Assembly: GCA_945946665.1 (NCBI GenBank)
Contig: CAMEWO010000001.1
Coordinates: forward strand, 1 to 64,000
Source: an uncultured Eubacterium sp.
GTDB lineage: Bacteria > Bacillota > Clostridia > Lachnospirales > Lachnospiraceae
Direction: 5' to 3'
DNA: 64,000 bases
Position 1 is the stretch's first letter. Each line of letters opens with the position of its first letter. A program made the position numbers and the translations under genes. The notes below the pieces were generated by a model. That model was given only the letters and a program-made list of their open reading frames with translations. It did not search any database and had not been told where the DNA came from. This document shows, piece by piece, positions 27,059 to 36,993 of the stretch.

Positions 27059-28033
27059 TCATGAACTATATTTAATAATAATCATCTCAACAGCTATCCT
27101 GTCAATAAGCTTTCCTGACTTAACATCCTCTTCCACCTGGGCACAGTCCTTTAATGCACTGTAGAGAATTTCAGGAGTAAACTTTCTGGCACAGGAAGCA
27201 TATTTCCCTACCAGGAAAGGCTGTATTCCAATTTCCTTTGCCATAGCTGAATTGTTTTTTCCCTGGGAAAGCCCCTGTGAAACCTGAAGAATACCGTTAA
27301 ACTGCCGTACAATGAGAAACAATATGCTCATAGGCTTTTCCTTAAGGGTAAGCAGATCATAATACAGATTTAACGCCTTTTGCTGGTTTTTTTCACCAAT
27401 TGCTGATATCATCTCAAATATTCTGCTCACTGTCTGGGTTGAGCATACAGCCTCAACATCATGTTTTTCTATAACCGGTCTGTTATCCACATATGTTACA
27501 AGCTTTTCAATCTCCTGCTTTATCAGGTTCATAGAAGCACCGGTCCTGTCAAGCAGACATGTGACTGCCTCACCTGTAATCTCCTTATTTTCAGCTTTGA
27601 ACAGACCCTTAATCCACTTTGTAAGAACAGAAACAGGCTGGGCATTCATCTCTGACACATATCCAGTCTCACTGACAGACTTGTACAGCTTATTTCTTTT
27701 ATCAATCTGTTCCTCTACAAATATAATAATAAGATAATCCGGCATGTTCTTAATATACATTGCCAGCTCATCATTAGAACTTTTAAAAAATCCACTGTTT
27801 TCAACTACAATAAGCCTTTTTTCTGCAAAGAAAGGAAGGGTATCTCCTATTGATATAATTTCTTTTACAGATACACTTTCCTTGTCAAAAAAAGAGTAGT
27901 TCATTGTATCGTCTGAAACCACGGCTTTAATAAGCTTATCCTCATACTGCTTCTTCAGATAAGGTTCATCTCCATACAAAAGATAAACTGGTTTAAATTC
28001 ATTTGCTTTGATATCTGCATTAATCTTCTCCAT
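27059..28033 (-). CDS. holA: DNA polymerase III subunit delta
   Basis: HolA is the clamp-loader subunit that opens the sliding clamp. The 324-residue product begins MEKINADIKANEFKPVYLLYGDEPYL, the family's AAA+ start with degenerate P-loop, and ends in the helical C-terminal domain. ATG 28033 gives the expected N-terminus; ATG 28069 adds residues not expected. Its position after comEC and opposite rpsT is conserved in Firmicutes. Confidence 0.94.
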   Translation of the reverse strand: MEKINADIKANEFKPVYLLYGDEPYLKKQYEDKLIKAVVSDDTMNYSFFDKESVSVKEIISIGDTLPFFAEKRLIVVENSGFFKSSNDELAMYIKNMPDYLIIIFVEEQIDKRNKLYKSVSETGYVSEMNAQPVSVLTKWIKGLFKAENKEITGEAVTCLLDRTGASMNLIKQEIEKLVTYVDNRPVIEKHDVEAVCSTQTVSRIFEMISAIGEKNQQKALNLYYDLLTLKEKPMSILFLIVRQFNGILQVSQGLSQGKNNSAMAKEIGIQPFLVGKYASCARKFTPEILYSALKDCAQVEEDVKSGKLIDRIAVEMIIIKYSS

Positions 28034-28078
28034 AGAAACTAACCTTCCCCTTGAAAATCTAGTAAGCATTTTAACATA

Positions 28079-30274
28079 TCATTTTATTTTTGTCTTTATT
28101 ACCCACGATTTTTTATTATAAAATATACTTATCTGGCCAGACAAATCTGTTTCAAATACATTACAGCCAGTGTCTTTCAACACTTCCAAAGTCTCTGAAT
28201 CAGGATGACCATACCTGTTATTAATTCCACAGGATATTATCGCCATGTCCGGAGACAATTTACTGATAAATTCTTTCATACTGGATGTTTTGGAGCCATG
28301 ATGTGCAACTTTTAAAATATCTGTTTTTCCTATTCCAGTTTTCATAATTTTTTTCTCGGTTTCTTTAGTCATATCTCCTGTCAAAATCATTCTATGACCA
28401 TCATATTCAACCATATAAACGGCAGATGAAGAATTAATATCACTATAAGTTTCATTCATCTCTGGGCTAAGACATGAAATATTCAGTTTATTATTGTTAA
28501 GGCTGATATTACCTGCGTTTGCGTATAGTACCTTAACGCCAGCCTGTTTTGCCTTTTCAACAAGCTCCTTATAGTTTTCATCCTTAAGTTTAAAAGAAAT
28601 ATCAGGCATAACAACTGTTTTAATTCTGAAGGATGAATCCTGCATTTCAATAAGTTCTATTATACCATTAATATGGTCACTGTCACTGTGGCTTATAAAT
28701 ACATAGTCCAGCCTGCTTACACCTTTACATTTCAAAAATGGATAAATTCTGTATTTCCCTGGCTGTTTGATGTCTGAACTTCCACCATCAAACAGCATAT
28801 TAAGATTATCTGTGCTTATATATATTGAATCTCCCTGACCAACGTCAATCATATGCACCTGAAAATCATATGAATTTTTAACAGACATGGTTAATACCAA
28901 AAGAAAAATTCCGGCTCCAAGAACCTTTATCCTGTTATGACACCTCTTAGCCATATAAACAGCACACAATAATATTATGTAATAAAGAATAATCTGCCAT
29001 ATTTCCGGCCTGCCTGCAACCCATCTGTTGAATGGAAGGCTGTCAGTGAGGGTGCATAACAACTGATAGAATTTAAGAATATAATGGACACTGCCCATAA
29101 AAAATGTTCCAACAGGCATACACAATAATGCCAACATTCCTCCTGTAATCCCTGCAAACAGAATTACTGACATTAACGGAAGAACAAATATGTTTAGAAT
29201 CACGCTAAATACAGGCACCTCAAAATAATAATATAATATTACCGGAAGCATAAAGATACTGATTCCAAGACTTGATACCAGAGACAATGCACCCCATCTT
29301 ACTGCCCTTTTTATCAGCTTAATAAGTACAGGAGTATCAAAGTATATGTTATCCACCCAGCCATCAATTCTTAAAGATACAATATCTGACAGAGGTGAAA
29401 CAACAAGACTGATTCCAAGAATAGCAGAAAAAGACAGCAGAAATCCTGCATTTACCACAACAAATGGATTCTCTGTTATAAGCACAATGGCAGCAAGAGA
29501 AAGAGCTGATAAAGCATCATACATCTTTCCCAAAACCTCTGCGCCCATCTTCACAACACACATAATTATGGCACGCCTTGCCGATAGCCCATTTCCAGTT
29601 AACAATGCATATATCACAAGAAATGACACTGCCATGCCAAATGACAGTATGAAAGAAACACCCCTTTTCCTCAGCCACCTGTAAATTGCCATACCAACAA
29701 ATGATACATGCAGTCCACTAATTGCCAGAAGATGCGCTATTCCATTCCTTTGGTACAAGGAATAATAATCCTTATCCATGCTGGATTTATCCCCTAGAAT
29801 TACAGCCTTAAGGACTGCTGAATCTTCACCTTGTGCTATTTTATCAAATGTATCTGATATATTGTCTTTAATCTGGGAAATATTATCGGATAATAGATTG
29901 CTACAGGAAATCACAGAAATTTCCTTCGCTTTGACCTGACATGTAATTCCTATAGAACGGTAATACAGCTTCTGGTTAAACTGTCCATCATTCCTTGGTT
30001 CCTGAAATTCTTTAACAACTCCGGATACAGATAGCTTATCACCAACAGAAATCTCTGAGCCTGAATCAGAGATTACATATATACCATTATTAAGGTAATA
30101 CCCAACACCATATTCCATATTTTTTACTGCTGTAACTTCACCAGTTATATTGACAAAAGAATCTGGAATATAGGGAGTATTTTCAAACACGCCTAACTGC
30201 AACAGACATATATCAATAAAGATAACTGCCAGCGCAATCAGGCAAAGTGGTCTTCTTATACACTCCACCTCCAA
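28079..30274 (-). CDS. comEC: ComEC-type DNA-uptake channel protein
   Basis: ComEC carries single-stranded DNA across the membrane in natural transformation. Order: N-terminal helices and an OB-like extracellular domain (about 30-120), the Competence membrane domain (about 175-450, with GISGLHVSFVGMAIYRWL-type helix), and a C-terminal metallo-beta-lactamase-like domain with MIDVGQGDSIYI, FISHSDSDHINGI and VAHHGSKTS. The 731-residue frame is complete. The start is uncertain: TTG 30274 is the first codon of the frame, but the best SD (GGAGGTGGAG) overlaps it, so translation may begin slightly downstream. Confidence 0.92.
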   Translation of the reverse strand: MEVECIRRPLCLIALAVIFIDICLLQLGVFENTPYIPDSFVNITGEVTAVKNMEYGVGYYLNNGIYVISDSGSEISVGDKLSVSGVVKEFQEPRNDGQFNQKLYYRSIGITCQVKAKEISVISCSNLLSDNISQIKDNISDTFDKIAQGEDSAVLKAVILGDKSSMDKDYYSLYQRNGIAHLLAISGLHVSFVGMAIYRWLRKRGVSFILSFGMAVSFLVIYALLTGNGLSARRAIIMCVVKMGAEVLGKMYDALSALSLAAIVLITENPFVVVNAGFLLSFSAILGISLVVSPLSDIVSLRIDGWVDNIYFDTPVLIKLIKRAVRWGALSLVSSLGISIFMLPVILYYYFEVPVFSVILNIFVLPLMSVILFAGITGGMLALLCMPVGTFFMGSVHYILKFYQLLCTLTDSLPFNRWVAGRPEIWQIILYYIILLCAVYMAKRCHNRIKVLGAGIFLLVLTMSVKNSYDFQVHMIDVGQGDSIYISTDNLNMLFDGGSSDIKQPGKYRIYPFLKCKGVSRLDYVFISHSDSDHINGIIELIEMQDSSFRIKTVVMPDISFKLKDENYKELVEKAKQAGVKVLYANAGNISLNNNKLNISCLSPEMNETYSDINSSSAVYMVEYDGHRMILTGDMTKETEKKIMKTGIGKTDILKVAHHGSKTSSMKEFISKLSPDMAIISCGINNRYGHPDSETLEVLKDTGCNVFETDLSGQISIFYNKKSWVIKTKIK

Positions 30275-30306
30275 ATCATATACTAATTCATAATTAAAAA
30301 TTGCTG

Positions 30307-31263
30307 CTATTCTTCCGGCTCTACAATGTCACTGTTAAATGAGAAAGTATTCTCAAGACTAATAACCTCACGATAGCTTTTTGATGAATCTCCGTTAATC
30401 ATAATCTTAACAGAATCTATGTTACCCTGGGCACAAAGTGTATTAACAATGGAATAAATGGGAATCTCATTAGATACATTAACCATCTCATTAATAAATG
30501 CCGAGCTCAAGTTAACATAACACACTCTCTCACTTACTGAAATACTTAAGACCTTTAGAGTAGATGGAAGAGTTCCTGACATTTCCGGGTTTGATGGTCC
30601 CTTAATCAGATCCTCCACAAGAATTCTTTCAACTGAAGTACTTTTTCCCACAGCAATAGTCTCACTCTGCTTTACAAGCTTGGTTCCAAGCTTATTGGCA
30701 TAATACAGGGTAACCTTTTTCCATTCAACGCTCTCCAGGTTATCATTAGAATCATCAACGAAATCTGATGGCGACATAAGCCCCACAAATGAACCATCGT
30801 TGTATGTGGCTGGAGAACCATCAACATAAAACCTTATATACTCAATACCTTTAATCTGGGTAAACATCTTTACCAGTCCTGCCCTTAAAAGGAGTTCCTC
30901 TGTTGGTTCAAGCAGATCATAATCCTTATTAAGATAGACGTACAGAACATTCTTAAGGATTTCATATTTTTCCATGGTAACATTTTCCGGCTTTAAAGGC
31001 ATACAGTCATCTTTCTTGTTAAACTTACCCATCTGGTCAAAAAGTTCCTTAACAAGTTCATTCTGGTCCTCTGTACTGGTAACGTAATCCAATGTTGTAA
31101 GCTTATTTCCGGCAGCATTCCTGTAATATATGCTGTAGGTATTTCCCTGCTTCCTGCCACATCCCGGCATGGATGAAATCATTATAAATAATCCAGACAG
31201 GATGACAGAAATCAATATTATTCTATTCTTAAATAATTTTAATGAATTCAAAACATTCTCCAA
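30307..31263 (-). CDS. GerMN-domain lipoprotein
   Basis: The 318-residue protein has a hydrophobic N-terminal segment ending SSMPGCGRKQG, which suggests lipidation at Cys35. Two GerMN-type domains follow, each with the LLEPTEELLLRAGLVKMFTQ or SVERILVEDLIKGP pattern. GerM of Bacillus is needed for sporulation and germination. Here the gene is tightly linked to the histidine kinase upstream, so a role in signal perception or cell-wall homeostasis is equally possible. Confidence 0.85.
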   Translation of the reverse strand: MENVLNSLKLFKNRIILISVILSGLFIMISSMPGCGRKQGNTYSIYYRNAAGNKLTTLDYVTSTEDQNELVKELFDQMGKFNKKDDCMPLKPENVTMEKYEILKNVLYVYLNKDYDLLEPTEELLLRAGLVKMFTQIKGIEYIRFYVDGSPATYNDGSFVGLMSPSDFVDDSNDNLESVEWKKVTLYYANKLGTKLVKQSETIAVGKSTSVERILVEDLIKGPSNPEMSGTLPSTLKVLSISVSERVCYVNLSSAFINEMVNVSNEIPIYSIVNTLCAQGNIDSVKIMINGDSSKSYREVISLENTFSFNSDIVEPEE

Positions 31264-31293
31264 TCCTTAATTCACGAACCTAAAGTAAAAAAG

Positions 31294-32736
31294 CTAACCA
31301 ACATAGTTCAACGGAATTCTTACAGTAAATGTAGTTCCATTACCATCCTCACTGTACAGCTTGATTGTACCATGATGAAGAACAACAATCTGCTGTACAA
31401 TAGCAAGTCCAAGTCCAGTACCTCCTGTCTCCCTTGACCTTGCCTTATCTACTCTGTAGAATCGGTCAAATACCATATCCTGGCTCTGTTCAGGAATACC
31501 AATACCTGAATCCTCAACCCTTATATACAGATACTGATAATCCGCATTGAGGGAAACATGAACCCAGCCATCATTAATATTATATTTGATGGCATTCTCT
31601 ACCAGATTTGATACCACCTGTGTTATCTTTACCTCATCCACCTCAGCCACTACCGGTCTGAAGCTTTCAAACAGCACTTCAACATTCTTCTTTTCCGCCA
31701 GTGGTTTGAGACGCTTTAATACAACCTCAATAAGCTCATTAATATTTACAGAAGATATGTTGAGATTTCCTGCTGATTTATCCAAACGGACTATTGATAA
31801 CAAATCTTCAATAATCTTACTTTCCCTGTCAATTTCTTTAGTAATGTCCTGCATAAACTCCCTGTATAATTCTACAGGGGCATCAGGCTGCATATTAAGA
31901 GAATCTGCCAGAACTTTTATGGACGTTATTGGTGTCTTAAGTTCATGGGATACATTAGACACAAACTCCTGCCTGCTTTCATCAAGACTGTTTGATTTAT
32001 CCATAATAGTGTTGAAAATGTCGGCAAACTTTTTAACTTCAGAGCAGCCCCTACCAGATACTCTCCCACCGGTATATCCGTTTGCAATATCCTCAATTGA
32101 TTCCATAGCCTTCTTAAATGGCCTGACCAGTAATATCATGATAAAAGCAAGAATCAATGCGAATAAAACCACAATTGTTACAACAGTCAGATAAATCTGG
32201 TCTTTAATATCACTGTCAAAGGAGATAACTCTGTCAATATTAGTATCAGCAAGCAACACTCCCATTATAGCATTGGAATCGTTGTAAATAGGAACAACCG
32301 CCTCCATTGTTCCAGTCTTCTTAAAGAAGACTGATGTGCTTTTTCCAGTTAAGAAAGCATTGATAACATTAGAATTAATAATGTTTCTGCCATACTCCGA
32401 TGAATATGAATCATATACGATAACGTATCTTTCATCCACCACCCTGAATCTTATATAATCCATGGCACTGTATAGTTTTATATGTTCGTATCTTCCATCT
32501 GTTTCTGCACTTTTTAAAGTTGGATAGGCAGAAAACTCCCCTGAAATCATAGCCGATTTGTTCTGTAATTCAGCCTTTTCATTCTCCAGCAGATTATTAA
32601 AATAAAACTCATAGGATATGGTCTGAAATACCAATAAAGAAATACATACAAGTGCGAGAACCGATACATACATTCTCAACCTTGCACTGGAAACAAACCG
32701 GGAAAAATCCCTTAATATATTCTTAAACTTATGCAT
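31294..32736 (-). CDS. Membrane sensor histidine kinase (HisKA type)
   Basis: The 480-residue kinase has a first membrane helix (about 22-43), an extracytoplasmic Cache/PAS-like domain (about 45-175), a second helix (about 180-205), HAMP, a HisKA box FVSNVSHELKTPITSIKVLA with the phosphoacceptor His, and a HATPase domain with N-box LVENAIKYN and G-boxes DSGIGIP and GTGLGLAIV. The architecture is that of WalK/PhoR kinases. It overlaps the response-regulator gene by 8 bp, so the pair is translationally coupled. The signal is unknown. Confidence 0.92.
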   Translation of the reverse strand: MHKFKNILRDFSRFVSSARLRMYVSVLALVCISLLVFQTISYEFYFNNLLENEKAELQNKSAMISGEFSAYPTLKSAETDGRYEHIKLYSAMDYIRFRVVDERYVIVYDSYSSEYGRNIINSNVINAFLTGKSTSVFFKKTGTMEAVVPIYNDSNAIMGVLLADTNIDRVISFDSDIKDQIYLTVVTIVVLFALILAFIMILLVRPFKKAMESIEDIANGYTGGRVSGRGCSEVKKFADIFNTIMDKSNSLDESRQEFVSNVSHELKTPITSIKVLADSLNMQPDAPVELYREFMQDITKEIDRESKIIEDLLSIVRLDKSAGNLNISSVNINELIEVVLKRLKPLAEKKNVEVLFESFRPVVAEVDEVKITQVVSNLVENAIKYNINDGWVHVSLNADYQYLYIRVEDSGIGIPEQSQDMVFDRFYRVDKARSRETGGTGLGLAIVQQIVVLHHGTIKLYSEDGNGTTFTVRIPLNYVG

Positions 32737-33418
32737 TATAGTAATAACCTACTCCCCAACGTGTATGAACATATTTTGGTTCACTTGGATTCTCTTCAAT
32801 CTTCTCTCTTAATCTTCTTACATGGACATCAACTGTTCTTGCATCACCAGGATAATCCTCTCCCCATATAAGATTAAGAAGAACATCCCTGGCATATATT
32901 TTACCTGGATTCTTCACAAAAAGCTCCATAAGGTCAAACTCTTTGGCTGTAAGATTAATCTCCTTGCCCGCAATATAGACTCTTCTGTCATCGCAGTCAA
33001 TCTTTAAATCCCCTGATATTATTACAGATGAACTTTCTTTTTTAGATTCTCTCTTTGAATCACGTCTCCATATTGCCTTGATTCTTGCCTTAACCTCAAG
33101 AATATTAAATGGCTTTGTGATATAATCATCTGCACCATATTCCAGTCCAAGAATTTTATCCATATCATCACCTTTTGCTGTAAGCATAATAATAGGCACA
33201 TTGGAAAATTCCCTTACCTGCTGGCATACCTGCATTCCGTCCATAACAGGAAGCATTATGTCAAGAAGAACCATGTCATATGTGTTATTCTTAATCTTTT
33301 CCAGAGCTTCTCCCCCGTCATATGCCACATCAACTTCCATTCCATCCTGCTCAAGACTGAATTTAAGTCCTTTAACTATTAATTTCTCATCATCAACAAC
33401 TAAAACCTTATTAGCCAT
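32729..33418 (-). CDS. OmpR/PhoB-family response regulator
   Basis: The 229-residue protein has a receiver domain with acidic pocket DDE (residues 9-11), phosphoacceptor Asp in MVLLDIMLPVMDG, and Lys in DDYITKPF. A C-terminal winged helix follows with ELFVKNPGKIYARDVLL and the recognition region DARTVDVHVRRLREKI. It resembles WalR/PhoP regulators. It is the partner of the overlapping kinase gene. Targets cannot be read from the sequence. Confidence 0.93.
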   Translation of the reverse strand: MANKVLVVDDEKLIVKGLKFSLEQDGMEVDVAYDGGEALEKIKNNTYDMVLLDIMLPVMDGMQVCQQVREFSNVPIIMLTAKGDDMDKILGLEYGADDYITKPFNILEVKARIKAIWRRDSKRESKKESSSVIISGDLKIDCDDRRVYIAGKEINLTAKEFDLMELFVKNPGKIYARDVLLNLIWGEDYPGDARTVDVHVRRLREKIEENPSEPKYVHTRWGVGYYYNA

Positions 33419-33441
33419 AATATCCTTAAGCTCCCATCTAA

Positions 33442-34101
33442 TTATACTTTAATCAAATCCTTAATCTTCTCAAAGGCTGCTTCTTTGATACCACTTACCT
33501 TCATAATGTCATCTATGGATTCAAACAATCCATTCTTTACCCTGTAATTAATAATATCTTTTGCCCTGGACTGTCCTATTCCAGGTAAAGTCATAAGTTC
33601 AGCCTCTGATGCGGTATTAATATTAATCATAACAGATTGAACACCACCCGAATCTGTGCTTAATATTCCTTCTGCATTCTCCCCCTCAGCAGGAATATAT
33701 ACTTTCTGTCCATCAGCCAGCTTATCTGCCAGATTTATCCCTGATAAATATGCATCATCGCTGCTTCCTCCTGCTAATTCCAATGCCTGGTATACTCTTG
33801 TCCCGGCAGGCACCTGGTATACTCCCGGATTAATAACAGCTCCGCATATATGCACATATATATCAGTATTACTGTCATCCTTTGTAGAATCATCTGATGA
33901 ATCAAAATGTGAACCAGCCTCATCAGAGGTACTGATAACACTGTCTGTTACTACCAGTTCTATTCTGTCATCTGCCTTTCCACCTTTTATCATTGTGGAA
34001 ACACTGTACACAGTACCCGCAAGAATAATAAAGGTAATTGTTGCAATAATCTTAATCTTATCCCAGTTACTCTTTAGTTTAAGTATAATTTTATCATTCA
34101 T
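33442..34101 (-). CDS. comEA: ComEA-type DNA receptor
   Basis: ComEA binds double-stranded DNA at the cell surface during transformation. The 219-residue protein has an N-terminal cytosolic tail and one membrane helix (about 17-37), a Ser/Asp-rich linker, an SLBB domain (about 78-140, with VPAGTRVYQALELAGG) and a C-terminal helix-hairpin-helix pair (INTASEAELMTLPGIGQSRA and IMKVSGIKEAAFEKIKDLI). It lies only 23 bp ahead of the response regulator and in the same direction as comEC. Confidence 0.92.
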   Translation of the reverse strand: MNDKIILKLKSNWDKIKIIATITFIILAGTVYSVSTMIKGGKADDRIELVVTDSVISTSDEAGSHFDSSDDSTKDDSNTDIYVHICGAVINPGVYQVPAGTRVYQALELAGGSSDDAYLSGINLADKLADGQKVYIPAEGENAEGILSTDSGGVQSVMININTASEAELMTLPGIGQSRAKDIINYRVKNGLFESIDDIMKVSGIKEAAFEKIKDLIKV

Positions 34102-34244
34102 AATGTTCCCTCGTCTATTTTCATAAACCAGGAAAACAAATAGCGTACTTTTTTATTTTACAAAAATATATTTTAGATTACAAGTGCAAATCTGGGTTAA
34201 ATATAGTACAATAGTATCTGATTATTATTCAATGGAGGTTTATT

Positions 34245-36911
34245 TTGAAAACATTAAATTCCCGTTCTAAGAAATTTCAATTAATAGATGATGAACCAGG
34301 AAATATACCAAGTGGCTGTATAACATATTTTATTGCCTTCTTCATACCACTGGTTATCCTTATTGCAATATACTTCGTTAAAGATATATTCCCTTTTGGA
34401 AATGAATGTTACTTAAGGTCAGATATGTACCACCAGTATGCCCCATTCTATTCTGAACTGTGGCACAAGATACGTAATGGCGAGTCCCTTACTTATTCCT
34501 GGGATATTGGTATGGGGACTAATTTTATCTCCCTGGCAGCTTACTATCTTGCCAGTCCAATTAACTGGATAATTGCTCTCTTTCCCCAGAAGTACATGAT
34601 TGAAATAATGAATTCCCTTATTATTGTTAAGCTTTCTCTTTCAAGTGTATCTTTCTGCTATTATCTATCAGAAAAATTCAACACTAAAAGATGTACTCTC
34701 ATTCTGTTTTCTGTTTTCTATGCTTTGTCAGGATTTGTATGTGCATACAGCTGGAATATTATGTGGCTGGACTGCATTCTTCTCCTGCCATTAATTATGC
34801 TGGGACTGGAACGTCTTGTTAAGGACAATAAAGGGTTTCTTTACTGTATATCATTAGGATTATGCATATTTACCAACTATTACATTTCCATTATGGTATG
34901 TATGAGTGTAGTAATATATTTTATAGTTCTTATAATTTCTGTGGAAAAATTAAACAGTCCTGTAATATACCTTAAGAAAATCCTAAGGTTCTGTTTTTAT
35001 TCACTGCTTGCCGGTGGTCTTGCTGCCTGTCTACTTCTTCCAGAAGTATACACCTTCTCACTGTCGGCTTCCAGCGAGACTTCATTTCCACAAAGCTGGA
35101 CTTCATATTTCAGTATTGTTGAAATGCTTGTACGCCACCTAATGTATGTTCCGGTTCACCTTGGTCTTGACCATTTTCCTAACATCTTCTGTGGCGTCGG
35201 TGTTTTTATTTTAGTTCCTCTGTATATTATGGACAAAGAAGTTCCATTACGTGAAAGAGTTGGAAAATGTATAATTCTGCTTATTTTCCTTATATCTTTT
35301 AATCTAAATATTTTTAATTATATATGGCATGGTTTTCATTTTCCAAATTCACTGCCTGCAAGACAGTCATTCATATATATTTTCTTTGTGCTGTCCATGG
35401 CATATGAGGCATTCCATCATCTAAAAACTGCTTCAGACAAAGCTCTGGGGGGTTCAGTGTGGGCTGCTGTGATTTTCCTTTTTATTGCCCAGGAAATGTT
35501 TAAAGACTCAGAAACATATAGATTTAATACATTTTATATAAGCGGATTGTTTATTCTTCTATATGCTCTTCTGCTCTATATAACAAAAAAATGCAGAATG
35601 AATTTTCCTGTTACGTTTATTCTGGCTCTGACTGTTGTGGTTGTTGAATGTTCTTTCAATCTTAATGCAACAGGACTTGGAACAACCAGCCGGAGTGCCT
35701 ATCTTCTGGATTACGATGCTGTTGAATCGGTTACAACCCAGATTAAAGAATCTGACCAGTCATTTTACAGAATGGACAAGATTTTCGGTGCCAGGTCGAA
35801 AAATGATGGTGCATGGCATAACTACAAATCTATCTCAACATTCTCATCTACATGTAATAAGGGAATGACTGAGTTTTTCCAGAATCTTGGTTTTGAGGCT
35901 TCTACCAACGCCTATGGATATAATGGCTCAACAATGGTTACCAACTGCCTTTTTAGCGTTAAATATCTCATAAGCAATGCCCATTTAAAGACAGATAACC
36001 TGCTTTCATATGTTTTAGGTGATGATGGAGAATTTATATATAAAAATAACTACACTCTCCCTGTTGGATTTGCATTGGACCACGCTTTAGATGAGAATGA
36101 AACTCCTACTTCGATTTACAACGGAATTGAGAATCAGAATAATCTCATTGAATCACTTACAGGGGTCAGCAATGTATTTGAACTGATGTACAATTATAAT
36201 ACCGTTGCAGAAGCTTCATTTAAGCCAACAAAGAATGGCCATATGTATATATACAAGCCAAACAACACTACTGAATTCGTCTCTGTTACTGTTTCAGGAG
36301 ACACCCAGACCTTCAGCAGTTTAAAGACAGATAACCGCATTATTGATGCAGGCTATGTTACCACAGATGACGACATAACCATTGGTGGAGAGCCATCTTC
36401 ATCATACAAAATATATATTCTTGATGAAGACAAATATATGGCAATGTATAACAAGCTAAGCTCTAATGCATTTCTGGTTGACAGCTACACTGACACAAGC
36501 TTTACAGGCACCATTACCACTTCACAGAAAGGAACATTCCTGTTTTCAATTCCTTTTGATAAGGGCTGGTCAGTATACATTGATGGAAAGAAATGTAAAA
36601 CCTTTGATGCTTTTGGTGCACTACTTGCCACAAACATTGAACCCGGCACCCATACAGTAAAATTAAAGTATATTCCTGTAAACTTTATTAAAGGTTGCAT
36701 TATTACACTACTTTGCATTATTATATTAATTGTTATTCATTTGTTGAAGAAATACAAATATCAGGCAATTATTAACAATCCGTTAATTCCTGCTTCGATT
36801 GCCAACATTCTTAATAACGATGATGTCCTCGTTAACAGAATACCAGATTTAAGTGAGATGGACGATTTTGACAACCTGGAACTGAATAATGAGGAAGATG
36901 ATTTAAAATGA
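34245..36911 (+). CDS. YfhO-family membrane protein
   Basis: The 888-residue protein has more than ten membrane helices in its first about 470 residues and again one near 825-845, with a large extracytoplasmic domain between. Family landmarks include YLRSDMYHQYAPFYSELWHK and SWDIGMGTNF near the N-terminus. YfhO proteins are linked to glycosylation of lipoteichoic acid or other surface glycans (GT-C-like fold), but the reaction here is not established. Start is TTG 34245, six nt after GGAGG; there is no upstream alternative. The C-terminus is acidic. Confidence 0.87.
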   Translation: MKTLNSRSKKFQLIDDEPGNIPSGCITYFIAFFIPLVILIAIYFVKDIFPFGNECYLRSDMYHQYAPFYSELWHKIRNGESLTYSWDIGMGTNFISLAAYYLASPINWIIALFPQKYMIEIMNSLIIVKLSLSSVSFCYYLSEKFNTKRCTLILFSVFYALSGFVCAYSWNIMWLDCILLLPLIMLGLERLVKDNKGFLYCISLGLCIFTNYYISIMVCMSVVIYFIVLIISVEKLNSPVIYLKKILRFCFYSLLAGGLAACLLLPEVYTFSLSASSETSFPQSWTSYFSIVEMLVRHLMYVPVHLGLDHFPNIFCGVGVFILVPLYIMDKEVPLRERVGKCIILLIFLISFNLNIFNYIWHGFHFPNSLPARQSFIYIFFVLSMAYEAFHHLKTASDKALGGSVWAAVIFLFIAQEMFKDSETYRFNTFYISGLFILLYALLLYITKKCRMNFPVTFILALTVVVVECSFNLNATGLGTTSRSAYLLDYDAVESVTTQIKESDQSFYRMDKIFGARSKNDGAWHNYKSISTFSSTCNKGMTEFFQNLGFEASTNAYGYNGSTMVTNCLFSVKYLISNAHLKTDNLLSYVLGDDGEFIYKNNYTLPVGFALDHALDENETPTSIYNGIENQNNLIESLTGVSNVFELMYNYNTVAEASFKPTKNGHMYIYKPNNTTEFVSVTVSGDTQTFSSLKTDNRIIDAGYVTTDDDITIGGEPSSSYKIYILDEDKYMAMYNKLSSNAFLVDSYTDTSFTGTITTSQKGTFLFSIPFDKGWSVYIDGKKCKTFDAFGALLATNIEPGTHTVKLKYIPVNFIKGCIITLLCIIILIVIHLLKKYKYQAIINNPLIPASIANILNNDDVLVNRIPDLSEMDDFDNLELNNEEDDLK

Positions 36912-36931
36912 AACACTAAAGAACAGTGCCC

Positions 36932-36974
36932 TGCGCACCGGACACGTTCTCATATCTTAAAATAATTGTGCGCA
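36932..36974. repeat. Inverted repeat ahead of argH
   Basis: Seven-base arms TGCGCAC (36932-36938) and GTGCGCA (36968-36974) sit 20 nt upstream of the argH start, between yfhO and argH. The spacing leaves a 29-nt loop. It could be an operator or a weak RNA stem; nothing more can be said. Confidence 0.3.
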
Positions 36975-36993
36975 GAAATGAGGATTATGTAAT

